Shown one piece after another: positions 12,269 through 21,303 of a stretch of 64,000 bases of DNA (positions within the stretch are counted from its first letter, which is position 1; each line of letters opens with the position of its first letter). The position numbers and the translations under genes are program-made. Source of the stretch: Triticum aestivum (taxonomy: Eukaryota; Streptophyta; Magnoliopsida; Poales; Poaceae); assembly GCF_018294505.1 (NCBI RefSeq), contig NC_057809.1, positions 414,198,104-414,262,103 on the forward strand. The letters run 5' to 3'. The notes beneath the pieces were generated by a model. The model was not told the origin of the DNA, made no database searches, and saw only the letters and a list, made by a program, of their open reading frames with translations.

Positions 12269-12474
12269 GGGGCGCGCGAGCGGACTTGCTGAGGGGGGCA
12301 GGCGCAGCCGGAGTCAGGAGGCGGGGGGTGGCGGCGAGATCTATGGCGGCGGCGAGGGTGGAGGTAGTGGCGGGGGCGGCGGCGAGGGTGGAGATGGTGG
12401 CGGGGGCGAAGGGGATCGCGAGAGCGGTCATCTATTTGCCAATTATGTGAACTAAACAGTCAACATATAAAATA

Positions 12475-13297
12475 ATTTAAATATATACAATATAGTTAGA
12501 AGGGAAACATAAGTTGGACCTGGCGTTCCTATTCTTATATAAAAATAGAATAGACCTCTGTGTTTTCTTCAAAAAAAATACATAAATTGGGCTGCCAAAA
12601 ATAAAACCTCGGATGGGAGGTCCATAGGCCGGTCGATACATGATGGCCCTAAGAAAATACAAACAGGCCTATGGACCTCCCATCCGAGGACGTGGGTCGT
12701 GCATGTTAAAAATGAAAGCCTAGACGGGGCAGCCCAAAACCACGTCCAACACTTGCCAAAACTTCGTCCCTCATTTTCTCTGTGTTTCGCACACTCGACA
12801 TTGTGTGGGCATTTTGACTGTGCATCATATGAAGATGTGCTATGCATGAATGTTGATCAGCATGATGTTAACTAGCTGGTAGTTCCATTTTCTACCATGA
12901 ATAAAACTTCCAACATGATGTTAACCCTGTTTGGAAAGGCCGTGTTAATATAAATGCTCTGCCTCTGAAAGTTGCAGTTTCTTATCTGAAACTGAACTTG
13001 CAGTTTCTTATCTGAAATTGAAACTTGCAGTTTCTTCTCTGAGAATCACATTGTCTGCACTTTTATACTCCTATGAAACTACATTTTTTTAAGTGCTAAA
13101 AATAGATATCTAGAATTCATAAAATACTTCATATGCTCAATACTGCAAATCTAAAATTCAAAAGACATTCATATCTGAAAGTACTCTCAAAATACACAAC
13201 ACAAAACACAATTCACAACCTGCGAATACTGACAACCCTAAGCTCCTCCTGACAATTCACAACCTGCCCGACTATTGGGCTGGGGGGCAGCCCCCTC
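12475..13297. other. No gene; CACTA interior with a short hairpin and a small repeat
   Basis: The perfect hairpin at 12607-12689 is listed separately. At about 12970-13050 the motif CTTGCAGTTTCTTATCTGAA occurs three times with small changes, a short minisatellite. The rest is AT-rich and shows no coding signal. Confidence 0.45.
12607..12689. repeat. Perfect 24-bp inverted repeat with 35-nt loop
   Basis: Arm one at 12607-12630 starts CCTCGGATGGGAGG. Arm two at 12666-12689 ends CCTCCCATCCGAGG and is its exact reverse complement over 24 nt. The loop is 12631-12665. A transcript from either strand could fold into a perfect 24-bp stem. No flanking TSD or extended stem is seen, so it may be the core of a very small foldback element or a small-RNA precursor. 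Function is not shown. Confidence 0.85.
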
Positions 13298-13753
13298 CTA
13301 TTCCTTGGCGGTAGACAGCCGCCCCGTGAGACAATGTGAATGGCGAGGGAGACGATGGCGGGGAAGCGTCATCGGGCCAACTTCTTTTCTCCTCTTGCAG
13401 TTGGGTTCGGTCGACGAAGACTCCACCGGCTCGCTCTGGCAGGACACCCTCACAAACGGCACCCTGTAGATGCTCGATCCTTCAATCTCTGGTGGATGCT
13501 CCATCTGGGATCGATACTCCCACCACCGCTCCCTCACGATCGGATTCGGTGAATTTGTTTGCTCCATGGCCCAGAGGAGCAGCTCTATGTACTCCGACGC
13601 GACTCCCTCCAGGAGTATCGCCGCCTTTTCGCTCTGTTGCAGATATTTGGCCATGGATGTGGCCGTCGCCGCTAGTTGGTCCTTGTTGTCAAACCAAGAC
13701 TGTATCTCCAACATCCTAGCTAGCTTCACAGGGTCGTTGTCCGTGATCCTCAC
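13298..13753 (-). pseudogene. Protein-like remnant of unknown function (possible captured exon)
   Basis: The minus-strand frame gives about 150 residues with ordinary amino-acid composition, including KLARMLEIQSWFDNKDQLA, SEYIELLLWAMEQTNS and VRERWWEYRSQMEHPPEIEG. It lacks an ATG at its start (the frame opens at a GTG just after an in-frame stop), so it could be an exon with a splice acceptor near 13755. I do not recognise the family. The last 30 residues, rich in R and H, look like read-through into non-coding DNA. Its place inside the CACTA beside other cargo suggests a captured gene fragment. A chance open frame is possible. Confidence 0.35.
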
Positions 13754-13813
13754 GTGTCGGTTTTACTCCTCCATCGATCTACTTCTCCACAACACCTTCA
13801 CTCGCCGGCGGTG

Positions 13814-14300
13814 GTTTTTGAATGGAAGAGGAGAGGAGCAGCGCTGGTTTTGGATTAGAACGGGAGAGGAGCGACGCTGGTTTTGGACTGGAACAGGAGA
13901 GGAGGGGCGGTGGTTTTGAAATGGAAGAGGAGAGGAGCGGCGCTGCATTTAGATTGGAACAGGAGAGGAGTGGCGGTGGTTTAAGAGGAGAAGAGCGGAA
14001 GAGCGGCGCTGGTCTTGGAAGTATTTTTTTTGTTGTTTCACGTATTTTGGGTCAAAGTTTGACCACGTACTGTATTTGACAAGCAAAATGTGAATGCATG
14101 TCACCAAATTGATTTTGATTTTGATCCAGTCAGAGTGCGCCGGCCCTCTCGTCCAATCCTAAATCGTTGCCGCACGCTCCTCTCCCTCTTCTCCATTGCA
14201 AAACCACCTCCTCTCCTCTCCATCATCTCCATTCCAAAACCACTGTCTCGCCTCTCCCTCTTCTCTATTGCAAGACCACCATCTCTCCTCTGTTTTCTAG
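13814..14300. repeat. Minisatellite and its inverted counterpart
   Basis: From 13814 to about 14015 a unit of about 33 bp built from GGAGAGGAGCGGCGCTGG and TTTTGGATT-like parts repeats about six times. From about 14165 to 14300 the complementary strand of the same kind of unit appears, built from CTCTCCATTGCAAAACCACC-like parts. The two arms face each other across about 150 bp and could pair imperfectly. No protein is likely. Confidence 0.7.
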
Positions 14301-14307
14301 ACGCTTT

Positions 14308-14530
14308 GCTCCATGGCGCGGGCGCAATCCATGGATACAAAATCAGTATATTGTATACTATTTAAAAGTCGAGGGCGGGGCTTTTCCTGCGGGTAGGCGG
14401 CGGGGCAGTTCCGCCTAGTCGGTTCGACAGAGACGCGAGAAGACGAGGGAGTAGGCTGCTACAAACGTAGGGCTGTGCGATTTGACAGCGAGTTACTGCT
14501 GGACAGGTGGGGCCCCGTGATTTGACTTGC
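14308..14530. repeat. Segmental duplicate, copy 1 (copy 2 at about 17005-17170)
   Basis: GCTCCATGGCGCGGGCGCAATCCAT, the stretch to GAGGGCGGGGC, and GTGATTTGAC...TTACTGCTGGA...GTGATTTGAC occur here. They recur in the same order at 17005-17170 with small gaps. The pair brackets the exonuclease pseudogene and the MITE. This is either a duplication within the CACTA or two copies of an unnamed repeat. Confidence 0.6.
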
Positions 14531-14826
14531 CATTATCATGTTAACTGCGGCGCTACGACCGGCGTTAGTCTCCCAGATTCCTGACCACCTCCATACATGT
14601 GCCTCTCCTAATGCTCCACCATGTAGTAGAGGCTGGCTCTTGCATGAGAGCCCACTTCTCCACTTTTTCCTTGCCTCTCTTTCCTCCACATATGCAAAAA
14701 TGACATGTAAAGCGCACTATTGTACTTACTTTTACTTGCTCCTACAGGTGCTTAAGCTTGCCACATAAGCATAAAGTCTGATGTGGCAAGTTAATCAAGA
14801 AGAGAGAGACTAGTTTGGTGACCCAA

Positions 14827-14979
14827 GGAAGAAACGGTGCTAAGCGCATGTACCTAGGTGAAAAGACAATTTTGAGTCTATAGCTAATTAAATGAAGCAA
14901 ACTTAGCAACTCCATTTCATTGGAAGATGTCACTCCTTGGAAAATGCAATAAATACACGCGCTTAGCACCGTTTCTTCC
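14827..14979. repeat. Perfect 21-bp inverted repeat inside a MITE-like segment
   Basis: Arm GGAAGAAACGGTGCTAAGCG(C) at 14827-14847 is exactly complementary to 14959-14979, leaving a 111-nt spacer. The surrounding segment, about 14750-15060, resembles a repeat common in Triticeae introns, from memory. I could not define its termini or TSD. The fold is precursor-like, but small-RNA production is unproven. Confidence 0.65.
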
Positions 14980-15159
14980 TTAAGTACGAAGAAAGAGATA
15001 GAGAGGAGTAAAAAATACACTTATAGCCAACCTTGTTGTAGTATGAGTGACTAAGTGATGACTATGTATGACATGCCAACATCAGATAGCCTAACACACC
15101 GTGTTAAATCTCCAAGGGTGCGACCGCGCGAGCTATGCGACGGTCGTGGTAGGGGCGAC

Positions 15160-15330
15160 CATGATACGGGCTGCTGGCAGCCCTTGGATCTGAGATCAAA
15201 CGGTCGCATGCTAAGTTGCTGAAAATTTGTAGAATAACCCTCTAGGATAGGATATTCACCCATAGGTCTAGAATCACGCCATGCAACCGTTCGATCTCAG
15301 ATCCAAGGGCTCTCGGAAGCCCATATCATG
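15160..15330. repeat. Imperfect inverted repeat of about 50 bp, upstream of the exonuclease pseudogene
   Basis: CCATGATACGGGCT...CCTTGGATCTGAGATCAAACGG at about 15160-15210 is matched in reverse at about 15281-15330 (CCGTTCGATCTCAGATCCAAGG...ATATCATGG). The loop is about 70 nt. It may be the edge of a small foldback element. Confidence 0.65.
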
Positions 15331-15484
15331 GGAGAATGGAAAGCCACTACCCTGCCGTTCGCACGCTGGCAGTTCGCTCCTACTCGTCCCTGCACGTCCT
15401 TCAATACTACGGCGGTTCGCTCCTAGTCGTCCCGTCCATTCACATTACGGCAGTTCCACTAATCCTAACCCTCCTCCCAAATCC

Positions 15485-16203
15485 ATGGCGTCCCAAATCT
15501 CCACGATCGGTGGTGAGTACAAGGTTAGAACCATCACCGGCAATGAGTTTGACATGATCTACACCCGTTCTTCCGCGACAGTGAAAGGATGCCTTTCTCG
15601 CTTCAGACGCATGTTCGAAGACTCAGATGATGAGTGGGTCGCCGGGCTAGATGTTGAGTACACCATAGTCCTGGGACGAGAGAAGGATCTAAAGGACGAA
15701 GAGAGGAAGAAGCCTGTCGTGATCCAGGTTTGCGTGCATGACTTATGCTTGGTCTACCACATATGCCATGCCAACATTGAGTGCCAGGATTTTAAGGACT
15801 TCCTCGAGAGCAACCTAGTCAAATTCGTTACTGTAGACTTTGCTAACGACAAAGACGTCCTGCATCGGATAGGCCTCGTTGTAGGCAACACCTTCGACCT
15901 CAGAAGAATCGGCTGGTGTCCGCTCGTCAGCCTTCAATGCTGACCCTGGCAGGAGCCATGGTTCATCCTTCATATGGTAAACTGGAGAAACCTCCATACA
16001 CGTTTCATCGTCATGCATGGCAGCGGAATGTACTAGATATAGACCACATCCACTACGCTGCAATGGATGGCTACCTTTGCTTCAATATCTACAAGGGTTG
16101 GATGAAGAGCAACATCCAAGTGTGTGGTTCAAGCAAAGAAGTATCGGCCAAGAGGAAGAGGGACAAGGACAAAGTCGAGGACGTGGACGAGGACTCCGAG
16201 TAA
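15485..16203 (+). pseudogene. Captured 3'-5' exonuclease (DEDDy, WRN-exonuclease-like) pseudogene
   Basis: An intronless frame starts at the ATG at 15485 (MASQIS) and shows the three exonuclease blocks of the RNase H-like DEDD fold. Block I is GLDVEYT with D56 and E58. Block II is around FVTVDFANDKDVL (residues 114-126). Block III is HYAAMDGYLCF, giving the Y-x3-D of the DEDDy class. A frameshift near 15905-15915 separates block II from block III: the first frame ends at 15943 and the second ends at 16203 with an acidic, lysine-rich tail (KRKRDKDKVEDVDEDSE). Such proteins remove nucleotides from 3' ends; the substrate here is unknown. Nothing in gypsy or CACTA replication needs it, so captured cargo is the simplest view. 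It may equally belong to a repeated plant family amplified by CACTA elements. Confidence 0.75.
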
Positions 16204-16532
16204 GGTGGCAGTGTCGTTGCTAATGGTGGTTCTAATGCAGTGTCTACCGGAATAGTTGCAAAGTTTAATTTCAGGTGTGATTAATTTAATTTGAGGGGTG
16301 TGTTGTGCTGAGCCCCCAGCAGAACTATGTTATGTTTCTTCTCGTTACTTTAACTCTTCAGTACGTACATACTAGTATTTCTTACATTTCATCTTTTAGT
16401 TGGTATAGTACTACCACTCGTTTCTTCACATTATATACGTACAATATATATGGCCAACATCATATAGCCAGCAGCTTAGTTGTCAAAGAATTTCAGGGTG
16501 TTTAGTTTTGTCAAAGAATTCCAGGATGCTTA

Positions 16533-16877
16533 GAGGGTGCTTGGATCCAAGGGACTTATTTTAGTCTGACTAAAAATAGTCTTTTTAAGAGGCTAAAGTT
16601 CCAAGCACCCCTGACTAAAGAGGGGCTAAAACTAGTCTTGAGACTAAAAAATTTTAGTCAGGGGTACCCCTACTAAAATGTGGATTAGTCCTCTCTCTAC
16701 TCATTTAATTCCTCTCCTTTAACACAGGCAAGTTCTGGATTGGAGGGTTTGGAGGATAATAAATGCTCATTAACTTGATTTTAGCCTTTTAGTATTTGGA
16801 TCCAAGCATGGGTGAGGCTAGCATGTTTTAGTCCCACTACTTTTAGTCATGGGACTAAAACGTATCCAAGCACCCTC
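16533..16877. mobile_element. Tourist-like MITE (PIF/Harbinger), 345 bp
   Basis: The left end starts GAGGGTGCTTGGATCC and the right end finishes GGATAC-type sequence complementary to it (GTATCCAAGCACCCTC). Both ends include TTTTAGTC/GACTAAAA. The 3-bp duplication TTA lies at 16530-16532 and 16878-16880. No coding capacity. Related transposase would have to come from an autonomous Harbinger element elsewhere. Confidence 0.9.
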
Positions 16878-17004
16878 TTAGTTTTATTTGAGGGGTGGGT
16901 TGTGCTGGACACCATTATTGTGACTAGCCTTTTTAATACTACTATATGCATAATTTGGCGACGAGCGCTCTCTATATGTACCACCTTTTTTTTAATTTCA
17001 ATTT

Positions 17005-17170
17005 TTGCTCCATGGCGCAATCCATCGATACTACTGTTGTACAAAAGTATACATTTTTTAAAAGGCTAGAGGGCGGGGCAGTCTAGCTTGGTCGGTTTCA
17101 CGAGAGGCGAGGGCCTTTGTGATTTGACGGCTCATTACTGCTGGAAGGCGGGGCCTTGTGATTTGACTGC
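17005..17170. repeat. Segmental duplicate, copy 2 (copy 1 at 14308-14530)
   Basis: It shares GCTCCATGGCGCAATCCAT, GAGGGCGGGGCAGT and GTGATTTGAC...CATTACTGCTGGA blocks with copy 1 in the same order. Copy 2 is shorter. Confidence 0.6.
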
Positions 17171-17456
17171 TCGTATAAATGCGCGGACGACCTGATCGAG
17201 GAGGAGCAAAGAACCGTGCGGTATACTCAAGTTTTCCACTGGAGTAGTACTGCGACGGAGGAGCACGAAACACGGCAGCCCAGTGCCTTATGGCGATAAA
17301 AAATGATCTAATTTGCTAGTCATCTCATTGTTAGCATTGTTCTATTCATTCCCTAAAAAACATTGTTCTATTCATGCCTCGCAGAGAACGTGACACGTGC
17401 GGCAAAACACCCGAAGCAAAAGATGAAACATAGGAGCAAAATAAGAAGGAAGATTA

Positions 17457-18182
17457 TCACCCCAAATGATCTAATTCGCCGCGGAGTCGTAACTGCTTCT
17501 TCATCGCCTCCACGACCTCCATCTCCTTGCGCGTATCCTCCGCCATCTTCATCATTTTGTCCATGACGCGGCATTTCTCGACGCGAGTCTTCATCATCTA
17601 TTCCACGGCCATATTACGTACCTTGACAGCAGCCGAGTGCTTGATGCGGAGCTTCGCCAACTCTTCCTTTTGTTAGATGGCGAGGGCCTGCAGCATCTTC
17701 ACCGAGGAACTACTATTCTCATGTAGCTTCTTCTAGCCGGTGTTCTACTCCTTCAACAGGCCGATCTCGTGGCAGAGCTTCGCATTGTCCTCCCGAAGTC
17801 GCAGGATTTCGCTGGTCGCCTTCTTCTCCGAGGCAATGCTCTTCTTCAGCAGCATCACCAAGCCGGCGGTCAACTCCCCTTGCTGACTGAGCTTAGCGGG
17901 CATATCGTCGAGGCTCTCCTTCAGCAACTCCATCAAACCTTGGATGAACTCCTTCTGCTTATTGAGCTGATCGGGCATGCCGTCGAGGGATAACGACTCC
18001 AGCTCCGCCGGCTCGGCATGTTCGCCTCCGCGGCTAGGGCGCTCCTGGGAGCCATCGCCTGGCCGTGAGAGATCTTTCGAGGTCTCTGTGTGGCGGCGAG
18101 CCCTCTCTTTCTTTTCTGCAGCCTTGGTTGCCGCTCCCTTGTTACAAGTAGTTCTCGACCTAGAGCTCTGCTCATCGGCCAT
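17457..18182 (-). pseudogene. Coiled-coil protein pseudogene of unknown function (242 codons, four in-frame stops)
   Basis: From an ATG at 18182 the minus strand is open for 145 codons, then continues in the same frame through four stops (at about 17747, 17732, 17669 and 17606) to a final TGA at 17457-17459. The amino end is basic and polar (MADEQSSRSR, then KKERARRH). The rest is heptad-like helix: LNKQKEFIQGLMELLKESL, EILRLREDNAKLCHEIGLLKE, then MMKMAEDTRKEMEVVEAMKKQ. A TATA box (TTATAAAA, minus strand) sits about 75 bp upstream. Several stops fit CAG or CAA to TAG or TAA. It shares layout and 3' flank with the gene at 43309-43980, so the two are paralogues. I do not recognise a function. 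It lies inside the CACTA as cargo. Confidence 0.65.
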
Positions 18183-18251
18183 GGCAACGACGGACGAAGA
18201 AGAAGCACTTATGAGGAGGAAAGGTTGTGTGATTTTCGGTTAGGTAGTTCC

Positions 18252-18262
18252 CCTTTTTATAA
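18252..18262 (-). promoter_or_regulatory. TATA box of the coiled-coil pseudogene
   Basis: On the minus strand GGTTATAAAAAG stands about 75 bp upstream of the ATG at 18182. The paralogue at 43980 has TATAAATA at 44071-44078 at a similar distance, which supports a shared promoter design. Confidence 0.5.
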
Positions 18263-18965
18263 CCTAAGTACTAGCACTAGTACTAATACCTGCATAGTGG
18301 GAACATGTTCAGGTTTGGTACATACTACTAGTAGGTGTGAGCAGTCTTTCGAATATGATGGGAACAAGGTAAAGATTAATTGATGGCTTTGGTTTTGAGG
18401 CCCGAAACGGCTCCCGATGAGTTTAGCGGAACATAAATTTCAAGTACTACTACACTGCTCAAATGCGTAAATATTATATTACTGTCAAAAATTGGCACAA
18501 AATATGAAGGAGACCAATGTAAGTACTACTAGCAACCCACGATTTAACTACTCGCATGCGCGCAGTGGAGTAATAATGCCTTCCTTCCGCCCTCACATCC
18601 ACTCAATTTGCATGCGCTGTATTAATTGACCATCAATGAAGTGAACGACTTCACGCACGTCAAATTATCACATGGGGTGGATCTTGGTACAAAATTGTGT
18701 CCGCCCATGTACCCGCATGTGCGTGCGAGTAATGAGTGCGTGCATGGCGTGCGTGCACATCTTTGCTTCGTGCATGTACCGCCAATATGCCTCATGGAGG
18801 ATGAGTACATTCTTCTGGAACCAGCAGCACGTCACTATGATCAATCCACGCAAGGAGGTCGCGACAACGCCTACACATGTGCCACGTGGCTTCATGAACT
18901 GTAAGAGAGACACTGTGTAGCATGCCATTGGTATTCTAATTTACGTGTTTTGCACATACTCAAAG
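18263..18965. other. No gene; CACTA interior
   Basis: Frames on both strands around 18620-18930 overlap each other and resemble no known protein. The sequence is rich in CATGTG and GCATGC steps. No boundary is visible. Confidence 0.4.
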
Positions 18966-19134
18966 TACTAGTAAGGTACACGTGCATTGCATGCATCACA
19001 TTTTGCAACCAAATTATGAATAAATACCACACTATAGCATGTAAGCTCTGAGTCATATATGCCTGATGTAGCCCTTCGTTTAATTCTTATAGTTCATCTC
19101 ATTCAAAATCAATTAGTTTTTATAAAAAAGCTAA

Positions 19135-19412
19135 GAACGCGGGAATAGGAAAAACATGGGATTATAGTGGAATGTCGTCTTGAATCCTACAGGATTGTAC
19201 GAGTGTTTGATTGTGCATAGAAAAAACGCAGAATTCTTTCAAAGAGGTTTCAGTGGATGGGGTGTTTCCTATGAAATCTAGTGCAAATGAATCATATGGA
19301 AAAATTCCTATGGTTTACAATCCTACGAATCAAACAACCAAGATAGGAAAAATTCCTAATGATTAGAATCCTCCAAAATTCCTTTGAGAATCCTTTGAAT
19401 CAAAGAATCCCT
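19135..19412. mobile_element. Small insertion (Tourist-like MITE?) in the left arm, TSD TAA
   Basis: The left arm reads AAAGCTAA, then 278 bp, then TAATCTATT, while the opposite arm at about 22745-22775 reads straight through. The duplicated TAA stands at 19132-19134 and 19413-19415. The insert has GAATCAAACAACC and TTTGAATCAAAGAATCCC, typical of Tourist-related grass MITEs. Clear terminal inverted repeats are not visible. Confidence 0.65.
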
Positions 19413-19557
19413 TAATCTATTTTATGATTCATGGAATTGTGCGTTGTAAAGCATAAAGTAAAAAACAAATAATGGCAATTCAACTAGAAAAAAGTTTGGG
19501 CAATTATGATACGGAAGATTCTAGAAAAAAAGAGAACCACTGTTGTTTTGAGGTTTG

Positions 19558-21303
19558 TGAAGGAAATATGCCCTAGAGGCAATAATAAAGTTATTATTTA
19601 TTTCCTTATATCATGATAAATGTTTATTATTCATGCTAGAATTGTATTAACCGGAAACATAATACATGTGTGAATACATAGACAAACAGAGTGTCACTAG
19701 TATGCCTCTACTTGACTAGCTCGTTGATCAAAGATGGTTATGTTTCCTAACCATAGACATGAGTTGTCATTTGATTAACGGTATCACATCATTAGGAGAA
19801 TGATGTGATTGACTTGACCCATTCCGTTAGCATAGCACTTGATTGTTTAGTTTGTTGTTATTTCTTTCTTCATGACTTATACATGTTCCTATGACTATGA
19901 GATTATGCAACTCCCGTTTACCAGAGGAACACTTTGTGTGCTACCAAACGTCACAATGTAATTGGGTGCTTATAAAGGTGCTCTATAGGTGTCTCCGAAG
20001 GTACTTGTTGGGTTGGTGTATTTCGAGATTAGGATTTGTCACTCCGATTATCGGAGAGGTATCTCTGGGCCCTCTCGGTAATGCACATCACTTAAGCCTT
20101 GCAAGCATTGCAACTAATGAGTTAGTTGCGGGATGATGTATTACGGAATGAGTAAAGAGACTTGCAGGTAATGAGATTGAACCAGGTATTGAGATACCGA
20201 CGGTCGAATCTCAGGCAAGTAACATACCGATGACAAAGGGAACAATGTATGTTGTTATGCGGTTTGACCGATAAAGATCTTCGTAGAATATGTAGGAGTC
20301 AATATGAGCATCCAGGTTCTGCTATTGGTTATTGACTAGAGACGTGTCTCGGTCATGTCTACATAGTTCTCGAACCCGTAGGGTCCGCACGCTTAAAGTT
20401 CGATGACGGTTATATTATGAGTTTATGTGTTTTGATGTACCGATGGAGTTCAGAGTCCCGGATGAGATCAGGGACATGACGAGGAGTCGTGAAATGGTCG
20501 AGATGTAAAGATCGATATATTGGACGACTATATTCGGACATCGGAAAGGTTCCGAGTGATTCGGGTATTTTTGGGAGTACACGGGAGTTACGGGAATTCG
20601 TATTGGGCCTTAATGGGCCATATGAGAAAGGAGAGAAAGGCCTCAAAGGGTGGCCGCACCCCTCCCCATGGGCTGGTCCGAATTGGACTAGGGAGGGGGG
20701 CGCCCCCTTCCTTGCTTCTCCTTTTCCCTTCCCTTTCCTTCCCTCCAACTCCTACTACTTGGAAGGGCTCCTAGTTCTACTAGGAAAGGGGGAATCCTAC
20801 TCCCGGTGGGAGTAGGACTCCCCTAGGGCGCGCCATAGAGAGGGCCGGCCCTCCCCTTCCTCCACTCCTTTATATACGGGGGCAGGGGCACCCCAAAGTG
20901 ACAACAATTGATCTCTTGATCTCTTAGCCGTGTGCGGTGCCCCCTTCCACCATAATCCACCTTAATCATATCGTAGCGGTGCTTAGGCGAAGCGCTGCGA
21001 CGATAGAACATCATCATCGTCACCACGCCGTCGTGCTGACGGAATTGTCCCATGAAGCTCTACTGGATTGTAGTTCGTGGGACATCATCGAGCTGAACGT
21101 GTGCTGAACTCGGAGGTGTTGTGCGTTCGATACTTGGATCGGTCGGATCGTGAAGACGTACGACTACATCAACCGCGTTGTGCTAACGCTTCCGCTTTCG
21201 GTCTACGAGGGTACATAGACAACACTCTCCCCTCTCGTTGCTATGCATCACCATGATCTTGCGCGTGCGTAGGAAATTTTTGAAATTACTACGTTCCCCA
21301 ACA
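19558..21303 (+). mobile_element. Solo LTR of an Angela/BARE/WIS-type copia element
   Basis: It starts TGAAGGAAATATGCCCTAGA and ends CGTTCCCCAACA. The 5-bp duplication GTTTG lies at 19553-19557 and 21304-21308. The opposite inverted-repeat arm (about 22600-22620) has an uninterrupted site. It matches the LTRs at 49652-60141 in the same orientation and those at 50243-58925 in reverse. A plus-strand TATATA at 20871-20876 is the probable LTR promoter. No internal sequence remains, as expected from recombination between two LTRs. Confidence 0.93.

Larger units (their letters stand above)
8100..12461 (-). mobile_element. L1-type LINE, internally deleted, with 13-bp target site duplication
   Basis: A 13-bp direct duplication, AACATATAAAATA, stands at 8087-8099 and again at 12462-12474. 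On the minus strand the element starts at 12461 and ends in a short A tail (T run at 8100-8107). It encodes ORF1 with zinc knuckles and ORF2 with reverse transcriptase and the zf-RVT region. At 4.36 kb it is shorter than a typical plant L1 because most of the endonuclease and the centre of RT are missing. It lies inside the CACTA and so inserted after it. The 5' end at about 12340-12430 is a GGC-rich simple sequence, as often seen in LINE leaders. Confidence 0.9.

Noticed and set aside
11761..12450. 229-residue and 112-residue plus-strand frames
   Set aside because: They are shadows of LINE ORF1 and the GC-rich LINE leader, which run on the minus strand.
18622..18928. Four overlapping frames of 62-92 residues
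   Set aside because: Open on both strands over the same bases, no homology recognised, no start context or splice signals.
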